A stretch of DNA of 43,943 nucleotides from an uncultured Clostridia bacterium (GTDB taxonomy: Bacteria > Bacillota > Clostridia > Lachnospirales > CAMVHY01), in NCBI GenBank assembly GCA_946415665.1, contig CAMKTI010000001.1, positions 1-43,943 of the forward strand, given 5' to 3'. The position numbers and the translations under genes were made by a program. Positions within the stretch are counted from its first letter, which is position 1, and every line of letters starts with the position of its first letter. This document shows, piece by piece, positions 18,998 to 29,284 of this stretch. The notes under the pieces were generated by a model. It searched no databases, was not told where the DNA came from, and saw only the letters and a list, made by a program, of their open reading frames with translations.

Positions 18998-19723
18998 TTA
19001 ATTATTTTCATTTGACAGCTTTTCATTTTCATACATTACCAATTCTGCTTCCACAATTATTCTTTGATAATTTTGAGGATACGGGTGGCATGATATTAAA
19101 TACAATTTCGTTTTGCCTTCTTCGCGCATAAATTTATTCCAATCTGTTGGCTCAATGACTTCCTGCCCTATAACTTTATAACAAAAAATTTGTTCCTTAG
19201 TTGTTATTTTTATTTCATCATCTTTTTGCAGTTTATCGATATTAAGAAAAGACTGATCACCGTTTTGTCCACCTCTGTGTCCTGCCAATACTGTCATTTT
19301 ATTTTTTTCATTACTAATTAAATCACTTTCCTCTAAGATTCCAACTCCTGCCGACAATGATTTTTTGCTTGTGTCATTAAATATTGGCAAGACAACATCA
19401 ATTTTATTTATACGCAAAATGCCAACAATCGAATCCTCAAATGCGTTCCAAATTTCATTATCACTTAAAATATTATCACCATTATCACCTTGTTCTGTCG
19501 CATTAATACTTTCTATATTCTCTTGCGTTATATCACTTTCGCGATTGACAATAATTTCTTGTTCAAATTTTTTTTCTAGCTGGGTAATTTTTATTTTCCG
19601 TTTAAACGCATTTAAATTAACAAAATACATAAATATTAACGAAATAACTATTAAGATAATTCCTGTAAACATAAATATTCTGCCTGTATTTTTTTTTCGC
19701 GTGCTATTAGTTTTTTTAGTCAT
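18998..19723 (-). CDS. Class C-like sortase
   Basis: Sortases are membrane-bound cysteine transpeptidases that join LPxTG proteins to the wall or polymerise pilins. The 241 residues comprise a basic N-terminus, one membrane helix (about 15-35, IFMFTGIILIVISLIFMYF), a linker, and the catalytic domain with VLAGHRGG (catalytic His), LYLISCHPYPQNYQRIIV (family TLxTC with Cys and then Arg). The order and spacing fit class C, though no second C-terminal membrane helix is seen. Its start overlaps the end of the LPKTG adhesin gene by 8 bases, so that protein is its likely substrate. It is intact. Confidence 0.82.
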   Translation of the reverse strand: MTKKTNSTRKKNTGRIFMFTGIILIVISLIFMYFVNLNAFKRKIKITQLEKKFEQEIIVNRESDITQENIESINATEQGDNGDNILSDNEIWNAFEDSIVGILRINKIDVVLPIFNDTSKKSLSAGVGILEESDLISNEKNKMTVLAGHRGGQNGDQSFLNIDKLQKDDEIKITTKEQIFCYKVIGQEVIEPTDWNKFMREEGKTKLYLISCHPYPQNYQRIIVEAELVMYENEKLSNENN

Positions 19724-22040
19724 GCTTTTTTTTGAAGTGTAGCATCAAACCGATTAAAAATAATGCACTACCTGATACAGCAGTTACTGTTGCATAAAAA
19801 TTCATATTTATACCATCTCCGGTTTTTGGCAACTCCTTAGGATTATTTTCTATTTCAACTGATTGATATATAGGATTCTCAATATCATCTGGCGCAACAA
19901 CATCGATAGTTTTGGGCGTTTCATTATTTGTTACTGTTCCAGGAATATCAAAAATCGTTTCTGGAATATAAAAATTAGGAACTGGCTCATGCACACTATT
20001 ATTTTTTTCTGTATTATTATACCGAATAACAATGCCGTCTTTTGGATCATTTTCAATAGTTGTAAAATCAAATCTCGGTGAATTTTCACTTTCGTTGGAT
20101 TTATCAGGTTCTTCTGCTGTATCATCTTTTGTGTTTGTAACAACAAATCCTTGTTCTGAATTTCCTGTTTTCGAAAAAATATATCCAGGAATTTTATCTT
20201 CATCGATATCGTAGAAAATTTTATGTCCGTCTGTTTCGTCATATTTGTTGAGATTTTTGAATTCATATTGCCAGTTGTTCTCTGCATTTAATTTTATACT
20301 CTGTAACTTTTTTCCATCAGCCAAAAGATTTATTATTACTTCAGTTAATGTTCCCCCAACGAACTCTTTCTTCACCAAAATATTCGTTTTTTCTGTACTA
20401 ATATTTTTTATGATAAATTTATTGTTTTCCTTGATAATTTTGCTTACATAATCTGGGATAACATCCTCTGTAACATGATAAACAATCTCCTGATTATTTT
20501 TGTATTTATTCAGATTTTTAAAATCGTGTTCCCAATTATTTTCTTGATTCAATTCAACTTGGTTTATATCCGTACCATTTGCATATAAATGCACAACGGC
20601 AGAATCTAATTTGTTTCCATACCATTCTTTTTTTACAGAAAGATCAATTTGTTCTGTGTTTGTAATAACAAAATAATTATCAGATTTTTTTTCGATTTGG
20701 GTTAGGTACCCTGGCACATTGGCTTCGTCAATGGAATATATAATTTCGTTATTATTTCTGTCTTTCAACGGTAAATCTTTAAATTCATAAGTCCAATCGT
20801 TATTTTCATTTAACTCAGCTGTTTCTTTTATTTCACCGTTTGCCAAAAGATTTGTTCTGACTGATGGTAATTTTTGTCCATCCCATTTTTTTTCAACTTT
20901 AATAGATATCGCTTTTTCTTCACCGTCTTCATCGCCAGGATATAAATCAGTTCCAGTAAAATCTGTTCTATGAGATTCAGCGTTCACGATAATATCATTT
21001 GCAATGACGCTTCCATTTAAATTTTGGTTCAGCTCAACAGTAGCTTTTGGTGCCAATATAATTCCTGTAACTGCTCCGCTGTTCACAATTTTTCCGGTAT
21101 AACAACCATCTTCTTGTGACGAATCATAGAAGTTCCAAATAATATTTCCGTCTTGCCATTTAGTTACTTCACTGATAGGAGCATAATCCCCATTTGAATA
21201 CTGTATACGGGATTGAGGAATACTGAATATTTTTTCTCCGTTCCAGTTTATATAATCTTTTAAATCAACATTAATAACAAGTGAAGCATTCGAGCCATGT
21301 TCAAAGCCACAACCATTTATTTTATATGCATATTTAATTAAATCGCTATTAGAATCTAAATTATATATATTTACCCCAGCTGGATCATTTATCTGGATAT
21401 ATTGGTTGTTTATATCATCTAAATGACTTTCTGTATTTAAATCAACATAATCTCTCAGCCTTTGATTGATAGCAATAGCATTTTCTTTTTCTAAATCTAT
21501 ATCTATAAATTCATACTCATCACTGTCTTGCCAAAGTTGATTTGCAAAATTTCCATTTTTGTTTACTGGAGGATAATCTACTTTATGATCATTTAAACTC
21601 CATGCGTTCCCATTATCGCATTTTCCAATTTCAATATTTTTTCCAACAACTAAAATACTATTTTCACTTCCCTCTAAACTGTATCCACCATAAGTTAAAG
21701 ATCCACTTTCCATCTCTAAATTCTTAATATAACTAATTTCTTCAAGTCCTTTTGTCCCAAAATTGTCTCTATATCTTAATGTGTTTGTCAAAATATTCCC
21801 GTTTGTATGACTATGCGTTGTCACACTATTGAACCCAACTAAATGAAATCCACCAATAATCCCAAATGGATTTTGATTATAAAAGTATTTGGTCTCGGTA
21901 TAAACGTTTTCTTCTGTAACTTTAATTATACCGTTTTCATCTGGTTCCAATTCAGCAAAAACAAATTTTGCACCAATAAATGTTGATGCAAACACAAATA
22001 TAAATATCAGGGCAACCAATCTTAGTTTCCACCTATTCAT
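19716..22040 (-). CDS. LPKTG-anchored choice-of-anchor adhesin with Cna-B repeats
   Basis: A surface adhesin or pilin-like protein of 774 residues from ATG 22040, which follows AAAGGAG by 7 bases; longer frames upstream lack a ribosome site. There is a signal peptide (about 1-30, RLVALIFIFVFASTFIG, then AKFVFAE). The N-terminal domain (about 45-395) resembles choice-of-anchor A proteins: NPFGIIGGFHLVGFNSVT near its start and GIILAPKATVELNQNLNGS with SVIANDIIV near its end. Three Cna-B domains follow (each beginning VKKEW or VKKEF and ending in VITNT or similar). A Pro-rich stalk leads to LPKTG, a membrane helix and the KKKHD tail. It is paired with the adjacent sortase and intact. Confidence 0.88.
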   Translation of the reverse strand: MNRWKLRLVALIFIFVFASTFIGAKFVFAELEPDENGIIKVTEENVYTETKYFYNQNPFGIIGGFHLVGFNSVTTHSHTNGNILTNTLRYRDNFGTKGLEEISYIKNLEMESGSLTYGGYSLEGSENSILVVGKNIEIGKCDNGNAWSLNDHKVDYPPVNKNGNFANQLWQDSDEYEFIDIDLEKENAIAINQRLRDYVDLNTESHLDDINNQYIQINDPAGVNIYNLDSNSDLIKYAYKINGCGFEHGSNASLVINVDLKDYINWNGEKIFSIPQSRIQYSNGDYAPISEVTKWQDGNIIWNFYDSSQEDGCYTGKIVNSGAVTGIILAPKATVELNQNLNGSVIANDIIVNAESHRTDFTGTDLYPGDEDGEEKAISIKVEKKWDGQKLPSVRTNLLANGEIKETAELNENNDWTYEFKDLPLKDRNNNEIIYSIDEANVPGYLTQIEKKSDNYFVITNTEQIDLSVKKEWYGNKLDSAVVHLYANGTDINQVELNQENNWEHDFKNLNKYKNNQEIVYHVTEDVIPDYVSKIIKENNKFIIKNISTEKTNILVKKEFVGGTLTEVIINLLADGKKLQSIKLNAENNWQYEFKNLNKYDETDGHKIFYDIDEDKIPGYIFSKTGNSEQGFVVTNTKDDTAEEPDKSNESENSPRFDFTTIENDPKDGIVIRYNNTEKNNSVHEPVPNFYIPETIFDIPGTVTNNETPKTIDVVAPDDIENPIYQSVEIENNPKELPKTGDGINMNFYATVTAVSGSALFLIGLMLHFKKKHD

Positions 22041-22139
22041 ATTTTTTTCTCCTTTGTTTTTATTTTCCATACATAATTTTAAACCGTAAAAGCAACCAAC
22101 ACATTTTTTGATTTCTGTGGCACATAACGGTCGTGTCAT

Positions 22140-22168
22140 ATTTTATCAAACTATACGGTATTGGTAAA
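22140..22168 (-). promoter_or_regulatory. Candidate promoter for adhesin-sortase operon
   Basis: On the minus strand TTTACC (22168-22163), a 17-base spacer and TAAAAT (22145-22140) lie about 100 bases upstream of the adhesin start. The sequence is AT-rich, so chance matches are common. Nothing else was found in 22041-22404. Confidence 0.4.
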
Positions 22169-22404
22169 ACATAAAAAATGACAAAAAATATTATTTTGAT
22201 AGCGTACTTTAAATACAAAATAGTAATCATAAATAAATACAAATAACTAACATCATTCATTATGTGCTATTTGCTGATTTTAATACTAAAGTCAAAAAGT
22301 ATCGCAAATAATTTTATAAAATATTACGGACTTCTTATTATTTTTTTAGCTGTTTAATTTCCTTTAATAGCTCTTATTGTTGAAGTTTAAGATAGATTAG
22401 AAAA

Positions 22405-23266
22405 TTAGGTAGCATTCACATAAAATAAAAATAGAAAATAGGTTGAGCAAAAAGAAAAAGTGATAGGATGGAGGTATGAAATTTACCAAAATACAATGTA
22501 AAAAGCTAGAGGGATTAATACCGATAGCGAGGAAACCGGCGAAGATATCAATTTACAAATTTATGTGTGCGATATTTTACATAATAGAGAGTGCTTGCAA
22601 ATAGAGAACAGTGCCAAAAAATATGGAAACTGGCACGCAATTTATATGAAATTTAGTAGATGGTCAAAAAGCCATACGATCACCAAATCTATTGCTTTTT
22701 TTCTTTAAAACCTTGTTTTAGAAGCTATGAAAAATCAAAAACTGCTCAATGAAGAGGATTATATGTTCTTTATTGATAGTACGAGCATAAAGGTGAGTCC
22801 AGATGCAAACAAGAATAAAAATAATCAGGAACAAAGCATCGGACGTTAAAAATGGGATCTGGCAAAAAAGTTACACCTATGTTGTACATCTTTATGTCCA
22901 GTTGTTTTTCGGTTATCGTCTGGCAACTCTCATGATACTCTCGAAGGGAGAAAGTTGATTGAATACATATATTCCAAGAATCATAATTCTCTCCTGATGG
23001 ACAGAGCTTATGAAGATAATAAAACTTTAGCTTTAGACAAAGATCATGGTTTTCGCATTCTTGTTTCCATCTAAAAAAAATCGTAAGTTACCTTGACGCT
23101 TTGATAAACAACTTTGTAAACAGCGCAATAATATCGAGAGATATTTCCTGAGATTGAAACGTTTGAGAAAAGTTTTTACTCGCTACGATGAGCTTGATTA
23201 TATTTTTATTTCTACCATCTCTCTTACTTTTGTTTTTGATTTGCTTTTTATGTGAACGCTTCCTAA
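22405..23266 (+). mobile_element. IS5-family element copy B, both ends present
   Basis: An 862-base element bounded by inverted repeats: TAGGTAGCATTCACATAAAA from 22406 and, on the other strand, TAGGAAGCGTTCACATAAAA ending at 23265. It contains one degenerate transposase gene. It marks the exact change from AT-rich chromosome to the G+C-richer island. TTAGAAA occurs just left and just right of the element and may be a chance or a target duplication. A copy in opposite orientation begins near 43,890, so the island is bracketed by inverted IS copies. Confidence 0.85.
22476..23255 (+). pseudogene. IS5-family DDE transposase, decayed (copy B)
   Basis: ATG 22476 follows GGAGG. The N-terminal helix-turn-helix part (MKFTKIQCKKLEGLIPIAR) is present, then a frameshift to KYGNWHAIYMKFSRWSK, then EDYMFFIDSTSIKVSPDANKN (first Asp), a TAA in the block where copy A has GRSKGGL, LLMDRAYEDN, a one-base insertion before PSKKNRKLP, a TGA at 23094-23096 where copy A has TGG (Trp), and NNIERYFLRLKRLRKVFTRYDELD. 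At least two frameshifts and two stops make it inactive; movement would need a transposase from another copy. Confidence 0.8.
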
Positions 23267-23704
23267 TTAGAAATGATCGTGATATTTAGCGGCGAGCTAT
23301 TTCTTCACCTTATTAAGGCGGGAAATGAACGTTGCCCGCTTTACACCGATGACCTTGGCGATGGCTTCATCGAAGAGGCCCTCATGACGGATGTTACTAA
23401 TCTAGGGGTAGCCTCGAGCATCAACTGGGACAGGCGGGAAAAGAGCTCGTCCAGCGGGGAGCAGACGTCGCCGTCGCAGAGCCAGAACTTGTTTTTCGGG
23501 CAGACAGACGCACTTGCCGTGTGCCTGCTGGCGCTTACGGAAGACGTCATAGTAGCGGATGTGGTCGCGGTGGTATTTTTCCGAGACCTCGATCCATTGG
23601 TGAGTGGACTTGATGTAGATGCGGAACGGATTAACTTGTTTTTGGATATGGATTTCCTCGTCTCTACATGCGTCTCTTTGGGCAGTTTCAATACCATTTT
23701 TCAT
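23267..23704 (-). pseudogene. Sigma-70-like regulator of a mobile element, decayed
   Basis: Three frames join to a protein typical of Firmicute integrative elements: NPFRIYIKSTHQWIEVSEKY, RYYDVFRKRQQAHGKCVC, PKNKFWLCDGD, then SPLDELFSRLSQLM, then GLFDEAIAKVIGVKRATFISRL with a C-terminal helix-turn-helix resembling sigma region 4. A segment of roughly 30 residues usually found after LCDGD is missing. TAG at 23299-23297 sits in VKK-stop-LAAKYHDHF, where relatives have Gln. The terminal TAA (23269-23267) is formed where the IS copy B begins, so the true end may have been cut. Confidence 0.65.
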
Positions 23705-23846
23705 TATTATGACAGCAATGGCTTACATGAAAATATTGTAATTACGGAGTTTTTGCAATATAATATATCTTAATGGGATTTGTGGAATAGGCTCAAACAG
23801 CTCACTTGTGTGCAAATGAGGGCCAATCGGGGGAAAAGCTGTGACA
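23705..23846. other. Intergenic, divergent region
   Basis: Sequence between the divergent sigma-like remnant (-) and the next unknown gene (+). No clear promoter or RNA was recognised. Confidence 0.35.
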
Positions 23847-24709
23847 ATGAATAACTATCCGCGTCTATGCGGAGGAACCCTCTTCATCTAGTGTTGCAGG
23901 CCATTCGTCAGCGAGTGCGTGCCAGAAAACATTACAATGGTGAAAGTGACGGTCTCTTAGATCCATAGGTCCTGATGGAACTGATTAAAGTTATCAATCC
24001 TGATTATCAAAAGGTGGACCTCAATGCGCTTAAAACAAAAGCAAACGATTATAAGTTCTGCAAGATTTCTGGTGATGCCTACCTTCCGTTTGGCGACATG
24101 CAGGAGATTCGCTTTTTCAGCGAACGAGTGAGAAACAACTACAGGGCAGCGTTAAATGACATGATCGGCTTCGTGAATGACTTCCTTGATCTCGGAAAGG
24201 CCGTAAGCAAGGCGGTGCAGCTGGCAAGAGAACTCATCGACTTGATTCAGCGGGATGAGTCGGTTGCCATGTCTGAGGAGTTCTTTATTAGATCCGATGG
24301 TCAGAGAATAAAAAAGACCGCGCTTGGTGGCCTGGATGAGGTGTACCTGCCCGCATTCCTGCTTGGTATATGGCACTATGCAGTTGTGAACAGAAAAGAT
24401 AACACCGTGGGCCAAGATACCTATAACACGTGGTGTCCGCCAGTAGGTGGGGATCCACGGGTGTACTCGGCTCGCATGGACAAAGGCATCCTTGATGGGC
24501 TTTCTGTCTATTATGTTAATACGGAAGACACCCCACATTTTGAGGTGGAATACGCAGATCATACCGAAGCCGAGATAGTAGATCCCATCCCGTAGACGAT
24601 GCAGCAAATAGCGAACAATCCGTTTGTGTTCAATTTCACGCAGAACGGAAACAACAATACCCAGATTGGGCATGTTGAGCATTACCATGCTGGAAAGAAG
24701 GAGGACTGA
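23847..24709 (+). pseudogene. Unknown protein with C-terminal NTQIG motif, interrupted
   Basis: Function unknown, about 287 codons from ATG 23847 to TGA 24707-24709. It opens MNNYPRLCGGTLF, needs a one-base frameshift near 23888, and continues LQAIRQRVRARKHYNGESDG. Stops are TAG 23966-23968 and TAG 24593-24595. The central part (GIWHYAVVNRKDNTVGQDTYNTWCPP) is well formed and contains no membrane segment. After the second TAG the frame runs on to NNPFVFNFTQNGN and NNTQIGHVEHYHAG. This last motif recurs in the next gene. Position beside an RloC-like ATPase and a type I methylase suggests a defence or mobile-element accessory role (inference). Confidence 0.5.
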
Positions 24710-24713
24710 TCCA

Positions 24714-25359
24714 ATGGAGAAAGACTTGTAGATAGCCTCAAAGAAGCTCCCACAATAAGCTCAATTTATACCGGTGACTCTGACCTAGACCGGAAACGAC
24801 AATATGCAGATTGCTTATGTCCAACACTATGATGCGATGACGAATCAGTCCGTCCTTATCATGCATGGGGCACAACCATCAGCGCCGGTTGCCGGGCAAG
24901 GAGTTACGTTCAATTGTGACTGCTTCAGTTTCTTTGTATTGGAAAACTAGCAGTACGACGGTGTGGCGTTCATGATGTCGAAGAACCGCGCTTTAACCGA
25001 GAGTACATCTCAGGAAATGAAAGATTTGTGCTCGGCTCTTACGCCGGAAACCATCGCCATTATAAAGATGTTTCCATCGCTGTTTTGCAGTGAAAATCGG
25101 CATTTTACAAAAACCGATCCGGACCACATGGGCCTACTATGGATATATGACGGATATAAAAGTGTAGGATAACGGTACCAAAGTTTATTTTACAAAGCTC
25201 AATGCAATGCCACAGCAGGTACTGATTGATCTCGCTGCGGGATTATGTATCGGTGGCGCGAAGGCGTACAACGAGCTGAACCGGACGCATTGGGCCATAA
25301 AAAAAGTGAACTTGGTCGAGAAACTTGAAAAGGCCGGGTACCGCGTATTCAAACTGTAG
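24714..25359 (+). pseudogene. Unknown protein sharing the N-x-Q-I motif, interrupted
   Basis: Unknown function; starts 5 bases after the previous gene. Frames must be joined: MEKDL, VDSLKEAPTISSIYTGDSD, then GNDNMQIAYVQHYDAM (compare GNNNTQIGHVEHYHAG in the preceding gene), NCDCFSFFVLEN, TAG (24948-24950), QYDGVAFMMSKNRALTEST and ALTPETIAIIKMFPSLFC, a frameshift, YYGYMTDIKV, TAG (25165-25167), DNGTKVYFTKLNAMPQQ and THWAIKKVNLVEKLEKAGYRVF. At least three frameshifts and two internal stops are present. The first half has Gly/Asp/Asn motifs and the second half a compact alpha/beta pattern. The pair may be a two-gene module. Confidence 0.5.
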
Positions 25360-25384
25360 GTTTGTCTTTAAAACGGAGGTAAGA

Positions 25385-25584
25385 ATGAGCACAGAATATG
25401 AAAACATGAATGTGGAAAAATGGATCAATTTGGAAGATGTATCAAAACACCTGAGCATCAGCCAAGACACCGTCCGCACATGAATCAAAGAGGGAAAACT
25501 GCCCGTCTACTATGCAGGCAACGATATAAATTCAAAATTTCCGAAGTAGATGAATGAGTCCACGAAGGAAAGGTTCAGGAATGA
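25385..25584 (+). pseudogene. Excisionase-like MerR-type DNA-binding protein
   Basis: A small helix-turn-helix protein of the Xis/AlpA excisionase type, about 66 residues, with ribosome site GGAGG at 25375-25379. INLEDVSKHLSISQDTVRT-stop-IKEGKLPVYYAG is followed by a frameshift (about 25520) to RYKFKISEVDE-stop-VHEGKVQE. Family members have DTVRNWIKxGxxPAYKVG and EVDEWV, so both stops (TGA 25481-25483 and TGA 25555-25557) replace Trp; TGG to TGA is one transition each. Such proteins promote excision or serve as regulators in integrative elements. Confidence 0.7.
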
Positions 25585-25615
25585 TCTTTGAAACTGAATT
25601 AAGGTGGTAATGTAG

Positions 25616-27907
25616 ATGCAGCGAAAAGTCCCTTAAGCAATCACAAACATAATGCTCGTCAAGGCAACATTTAGCAATATGCCGATTGACGAGCTTACTT
25701 TCGTTGACTTCTTCTATGGCAATAACGGAGCAGTAAAATCCTCCATCGTCCACGCTATTGCAGAGAATGACGACATCGTGTGGGCTGACGGTAAGTCCGC
25801 AGCGGATTATAATATACTCGTTTATAATCAGAATTTCATCAACAACAACTTTGTAAATTACAACGATCTCAAAGGCGTCTTTATCTTTGGTGAGGAGGAT
25901 ATCGAGGCCAAAAAGAAGATCGCTGAACTCACGGATCAGAAAAAACAGAAAATGGATGCTCGTCAGACTGCTCTTGATGAGCATAAAAAGAAAACAAATA
26001 GCCTTGCATCGGCGATGACGCAGTTTCAGGATACCTGCTTTACAAAGACTGCAGAAATCCGTAGACGCTTCGATAAGTGTATGAACGGCAAGAAGCAAAA
26101 AAAGAACTTTGCCGAGGCCGTACTTATTGAAGCAAGACCGACTGATCTTGATCTGACAGAGCTGGAGCGTATCTATAACGTAGCCTTTGATGATTCAGCC
26201 AAAGCATATACGGAGTTAAAAAAAACGCCGCTACCACCTACGGCAGTCTTCCCGGAAAGAATCTGCTCGATAGGATGATTGTCAGTAGCAGCGATACGCC
26301 TTTCGCAAAATTCATGAAGGCCCTTGGTGATACAACATCCGATTGGGTTCGTGGTGGTCATACCCATTATGCCGGTGCAACTGGTGGAAAGTGCCCGTAC
26401 TGCCAGCAGCTGCACCGGCAAACTTCGAGGCGGATATTGCGTCAACCTTTGATGTTCAGTGTCAGCAGGACATTCGTGACCATGGGCAGTTCCAGGCTGT
26501 GTATGAAAGAGAGACCAGAAAAATTGTCCGGGTACTTCAGGCTAATGCCAACAACGTTATGCCGACGATTGATCTAACTGCATATCAGGAAAAGCTCGCA
26601 TTACTTGAGATCAACTTTGAAATCAATCGTCAGCGCATTGTTGAGAAGGTCAAAGAACCGTCCAAGACCATTTCGCTTGAGAACACCGATACGCTTCTGT
26701 TGGAAATCGGTGCGATGATCGACGAAATCAATAAGCAGATCAAGGCAAATAACGATGTTGTTTCTGCCAAGAGATTCAGCAAGAGCAAATGTAATACGGA
26801 AATCATGCAGTATCTTGCATTTGTGCTAGATGCTGACGTGAAGAGTTATCAGGATGAAGTCGGCTGGCTCCAGAAGGAAATCGACGACGTTACTGAGCGT
26901 GGCAAAAAGCTCAGGAAAGAAATTGGGGACCTGACAAAAAGATCTCCGACTTGAATAAGTACAACACGAATACTGAGGCTGCCATCGACAGCATCAATAA
27001 AATTCTGAAAGATTCCGGATTCCAAGGCTTCGGCATTCACGCCAAAGAAGGTTTGAAGAACGTGTATGAGGTTATCCGAGAAGATGGCTCCATCGCTGAA
27101 AACATCAGTGAAGGTGAGCGCAATTTCATAGCTTTCCTATACTTCTACCATCAGGTTCGTGGCAGCATGAGCAGCGAGGGGCTCAATAAAAAGATCGTTG
27201 TTATCGATGACCCGGCAGCCAGTATGGATAGCACGGCCCTGTTCTGTGTCAGCGCAATAGTCCGTGAGATGATTAATGTATGCCGGAACAATACTGAGTA
27301 CCTGGATCTGAATATTACCGGCGACTATATCAAGCAGTTGTTCATCCTGACCCACAACGTGTACTTTCACCGTGAAGTCACTTACCAGCAGGTCAGGTGT
27401 TACAACTGCACATCGTTTTACATGATTCGGAAGAACGACAACCTCTTCACTATCAAGCTCTGCAAACGTCAGAGTAAGGAAATCCCGACCGCAGAAGACA
27501 ACTATAACCCGGTCCAGAACTCATATGCCGCTCTGTGGAATGAGCTCCGGGACATCCAGTCTACGATTCCGGCCCTGAACGTAATGAGGCGCATCCTCGA
27601 ATACTACTTTCTGCAGCTCTGCGGATATGAAGGAAATGACCTCCGGGAAATCATTCTGGAAAAACCGGAAAATCGTAACAAGTTCATAAAACAGGTTGAA
27701 AGTGAGAAGCCGGATATAACTGATTACCAGCCAGCCTCTTTCTTGTTGGCGTACATCAATAATCCGAATGGAATCAGCGATGGACTGAACTATGTTGAGG
27801 ATTGCGAGAATGTCGACGCATACAAGCGGGTCTTCCAGATAATCTTTGAGGCCCTCGGTCAGAACCAGCATTATAAGATGATGACTGGCAAACGGATAAA
27901 GTCCTGA
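25616..27907 (+). pseudogene. RloC-like zinc-hook AAA ATPase (AAA_13), decayed
   Basis: About 764 codons, the size of RloC-type anticodon-nuclease ATPases. RloC/PrrC proteins often neighbour type I restriction genes, as here. Segments: TFVDFFYGNNGAVKSS, an ABC-type Walker A whose usual GxGKS has Val for the second Gly; helical coiled coils around CPYCQQ, a Rad50-like zinc hook; the ABC signature SEGERNFIAFLYF; Walker B KIVVIDDPAASMD; LTHNVYFHREV; and a C-terminal helical region with MRRILEYYF. Defects: TAA 25634-25636 at a position where Gln is expected, and frameshifts near 26222 (run of eight A), 26410 and 26942. It cannot make full-length protein. Confidence 0.7.
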
Positions 27908-27980
27908 TTATGGGACAGCAAGAATTATAAAATAAGAGGTAGCATGGCACTACCATAATGAAAAGCGATGTATAACGGCA

Positions 27981-29169
27981 ATGGCAGACAAGAATATCAT
28001 CGATGCAATGTAGAATGATTTGCCCATCGATGTTTCCACAGAAGTAAACTTTATCCGGTCCATCGCAAACAAATTGCGTGGTCTTTACCGCAGCGCCAAG
28101 TATAAGGATGTCATCATTCCGATGACCATCATTCGCCGCTTTGAGTGTGCGTTGGCACTTACTAAGACAGCGGTCGTAGCAAAGTTCAAAGATAATCCGA
28201 ATTTTCCGGTAAAAGCCATGCAATGCATTTCTGGGTTCCAGTTCTATAACACCAGCGAGTTCGACCTCGCAAAGCTGGTGAACGATGCGGACCGCATTGC
28301 TTATAACTTCAAGAATTACCTGCAGGGCTTTTCTGTCAATGTATTGAAAATCCTGATGTCCAAGGAGCATGACCTGAACTTCGGTGAAAAAATCGACAAG
28401 ATGGACAAGAATAACCGTCTGCTCTCCGTGGTCAAAGCATTCTCTGAGCTGGACCTAAATCCTTGTACTATCGACATACATCTTTGAAAAGCTGATCCAG
28501 AAGTTCTCTGAAAACGCCGAGGCTAGTGACCATTACACCAGTCGTGATATTGTTAAGCCCATGGCAACATCCTGTTGGCTGATGGTTGCAATGACATCTT
28601 GGATGACGTGAAGGTTATCACCATATTGGATCAGGACTGTAGCACGGGCGGCATGCTTTCCAGCGGCTATAACTTCATCAAATGTTATAATTCCTCTGCG
28701 AATGTTAGGCTGTTCGGTCAGGAGATCAATCCGGAGTCTTACGCTATGTGCCTTGCCGAAATGCTCATCAAAGGTCAGAATGCAAAACATCTGCTATCAG
28801 GACACCATGAGAGCAGACTGATTTAAGGGCACAAAAATGCGCTTTGTGCTGGAGAATCCGCCTTTTGGACAGCCTTGGGATGCTAATGATGCAGCCGAAG
28901 GCGTAGAAAAAGCCGTCAGGGATGAACATGCAAAAGGTAAAGATGGCAGATAGGCAACTGGGTTGCTGGGTTATGGCGATATGCAAAAGTTGTTTTTGCA
29001 ATTTGTAGTTGATAAGACGAATGATTCTTTTGGTATGGCAGCTATTATCGAAAATGGTAGTTCGTTTTTTAATGGTGGCACTGCTTCCGGTGAAAGCCAA
29101 ATTAGACACTGGTTACCTGAGAGTGATCGTGTTGAAGCTATTATTGCGCTTCCCACAGAGCTTTTCTAT
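27981..29169 (+). pseudogene. hsdM: Type I DNA methyltransferase HsdM1, 5' part, cut by transposon
   Basis: The N-terminal 60 percent of an N6-adenine methylase of the HsdM class. Blocks: MADKNIIDAM-stop-NDLPIDVSTE, KYKDVIIPMTIIRRFE, FDLAKLVNDADRIA, DKMDKNNRLLSVVKAF, motif I ILDQDCSTGGML (family DPACGTGGML, so Gly to Ser), FGQEINPES, motif IV ENPPFGQPW, and ESDRVEAIIALPTELFY. Stops at 28011 (TAG for Trp), 28819 (TGA) and 28951 (TAG for Trp), with frameshifts near 28480, 28565 and 28790. At 29,169 homology stops; the missing end of the same protein begins at about 43,002. The two parts add to about 690 codons. Confidence 0.8.
29161..29166 (+). repeat. Putative left crossover core of the Tn554-like element
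   Basis: CTTTTC here and CTCTTC at 42996-43001 both encode Leu-Phe in the hsdM1 frame at the two broken ends. Tn554-type elements exchange a 6-base core that need not match. The assignment is tentative. Confidence 0.3.
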
Positions 29170-29284
29170 ATTATCAGTAATTTATATACTGTCGAAAATT
29201 TGCATGGAATTCGTTATGAATTAGCAGCATAATTTTTTAGACAGGCTGATTATCGGTCATATTAAAATAGAAGCACTGACAAAG

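Noticed and set aside
18520..19131. Plus-strand hydrophobic reading frame of 203 codons
   Set aside because: It arises from T/C-rich sequence opposite the transposase remnant and the sortase gene; composition is Phe/Leu/Ser only.
22397..23275. TTAGAAA on both sides of IS copy B as a target duplication
   Set aside because: The left copy is offset by a base, IS5-family duplications are usually only 2-4 bases, and the motif is likely by chance in AT-rich DNA.
23273..23773. Plus-strand reading frame of 166 codons
   Set aside because: It is antisense to the recognisable sigma-like protein on the minus strand and matches no family.
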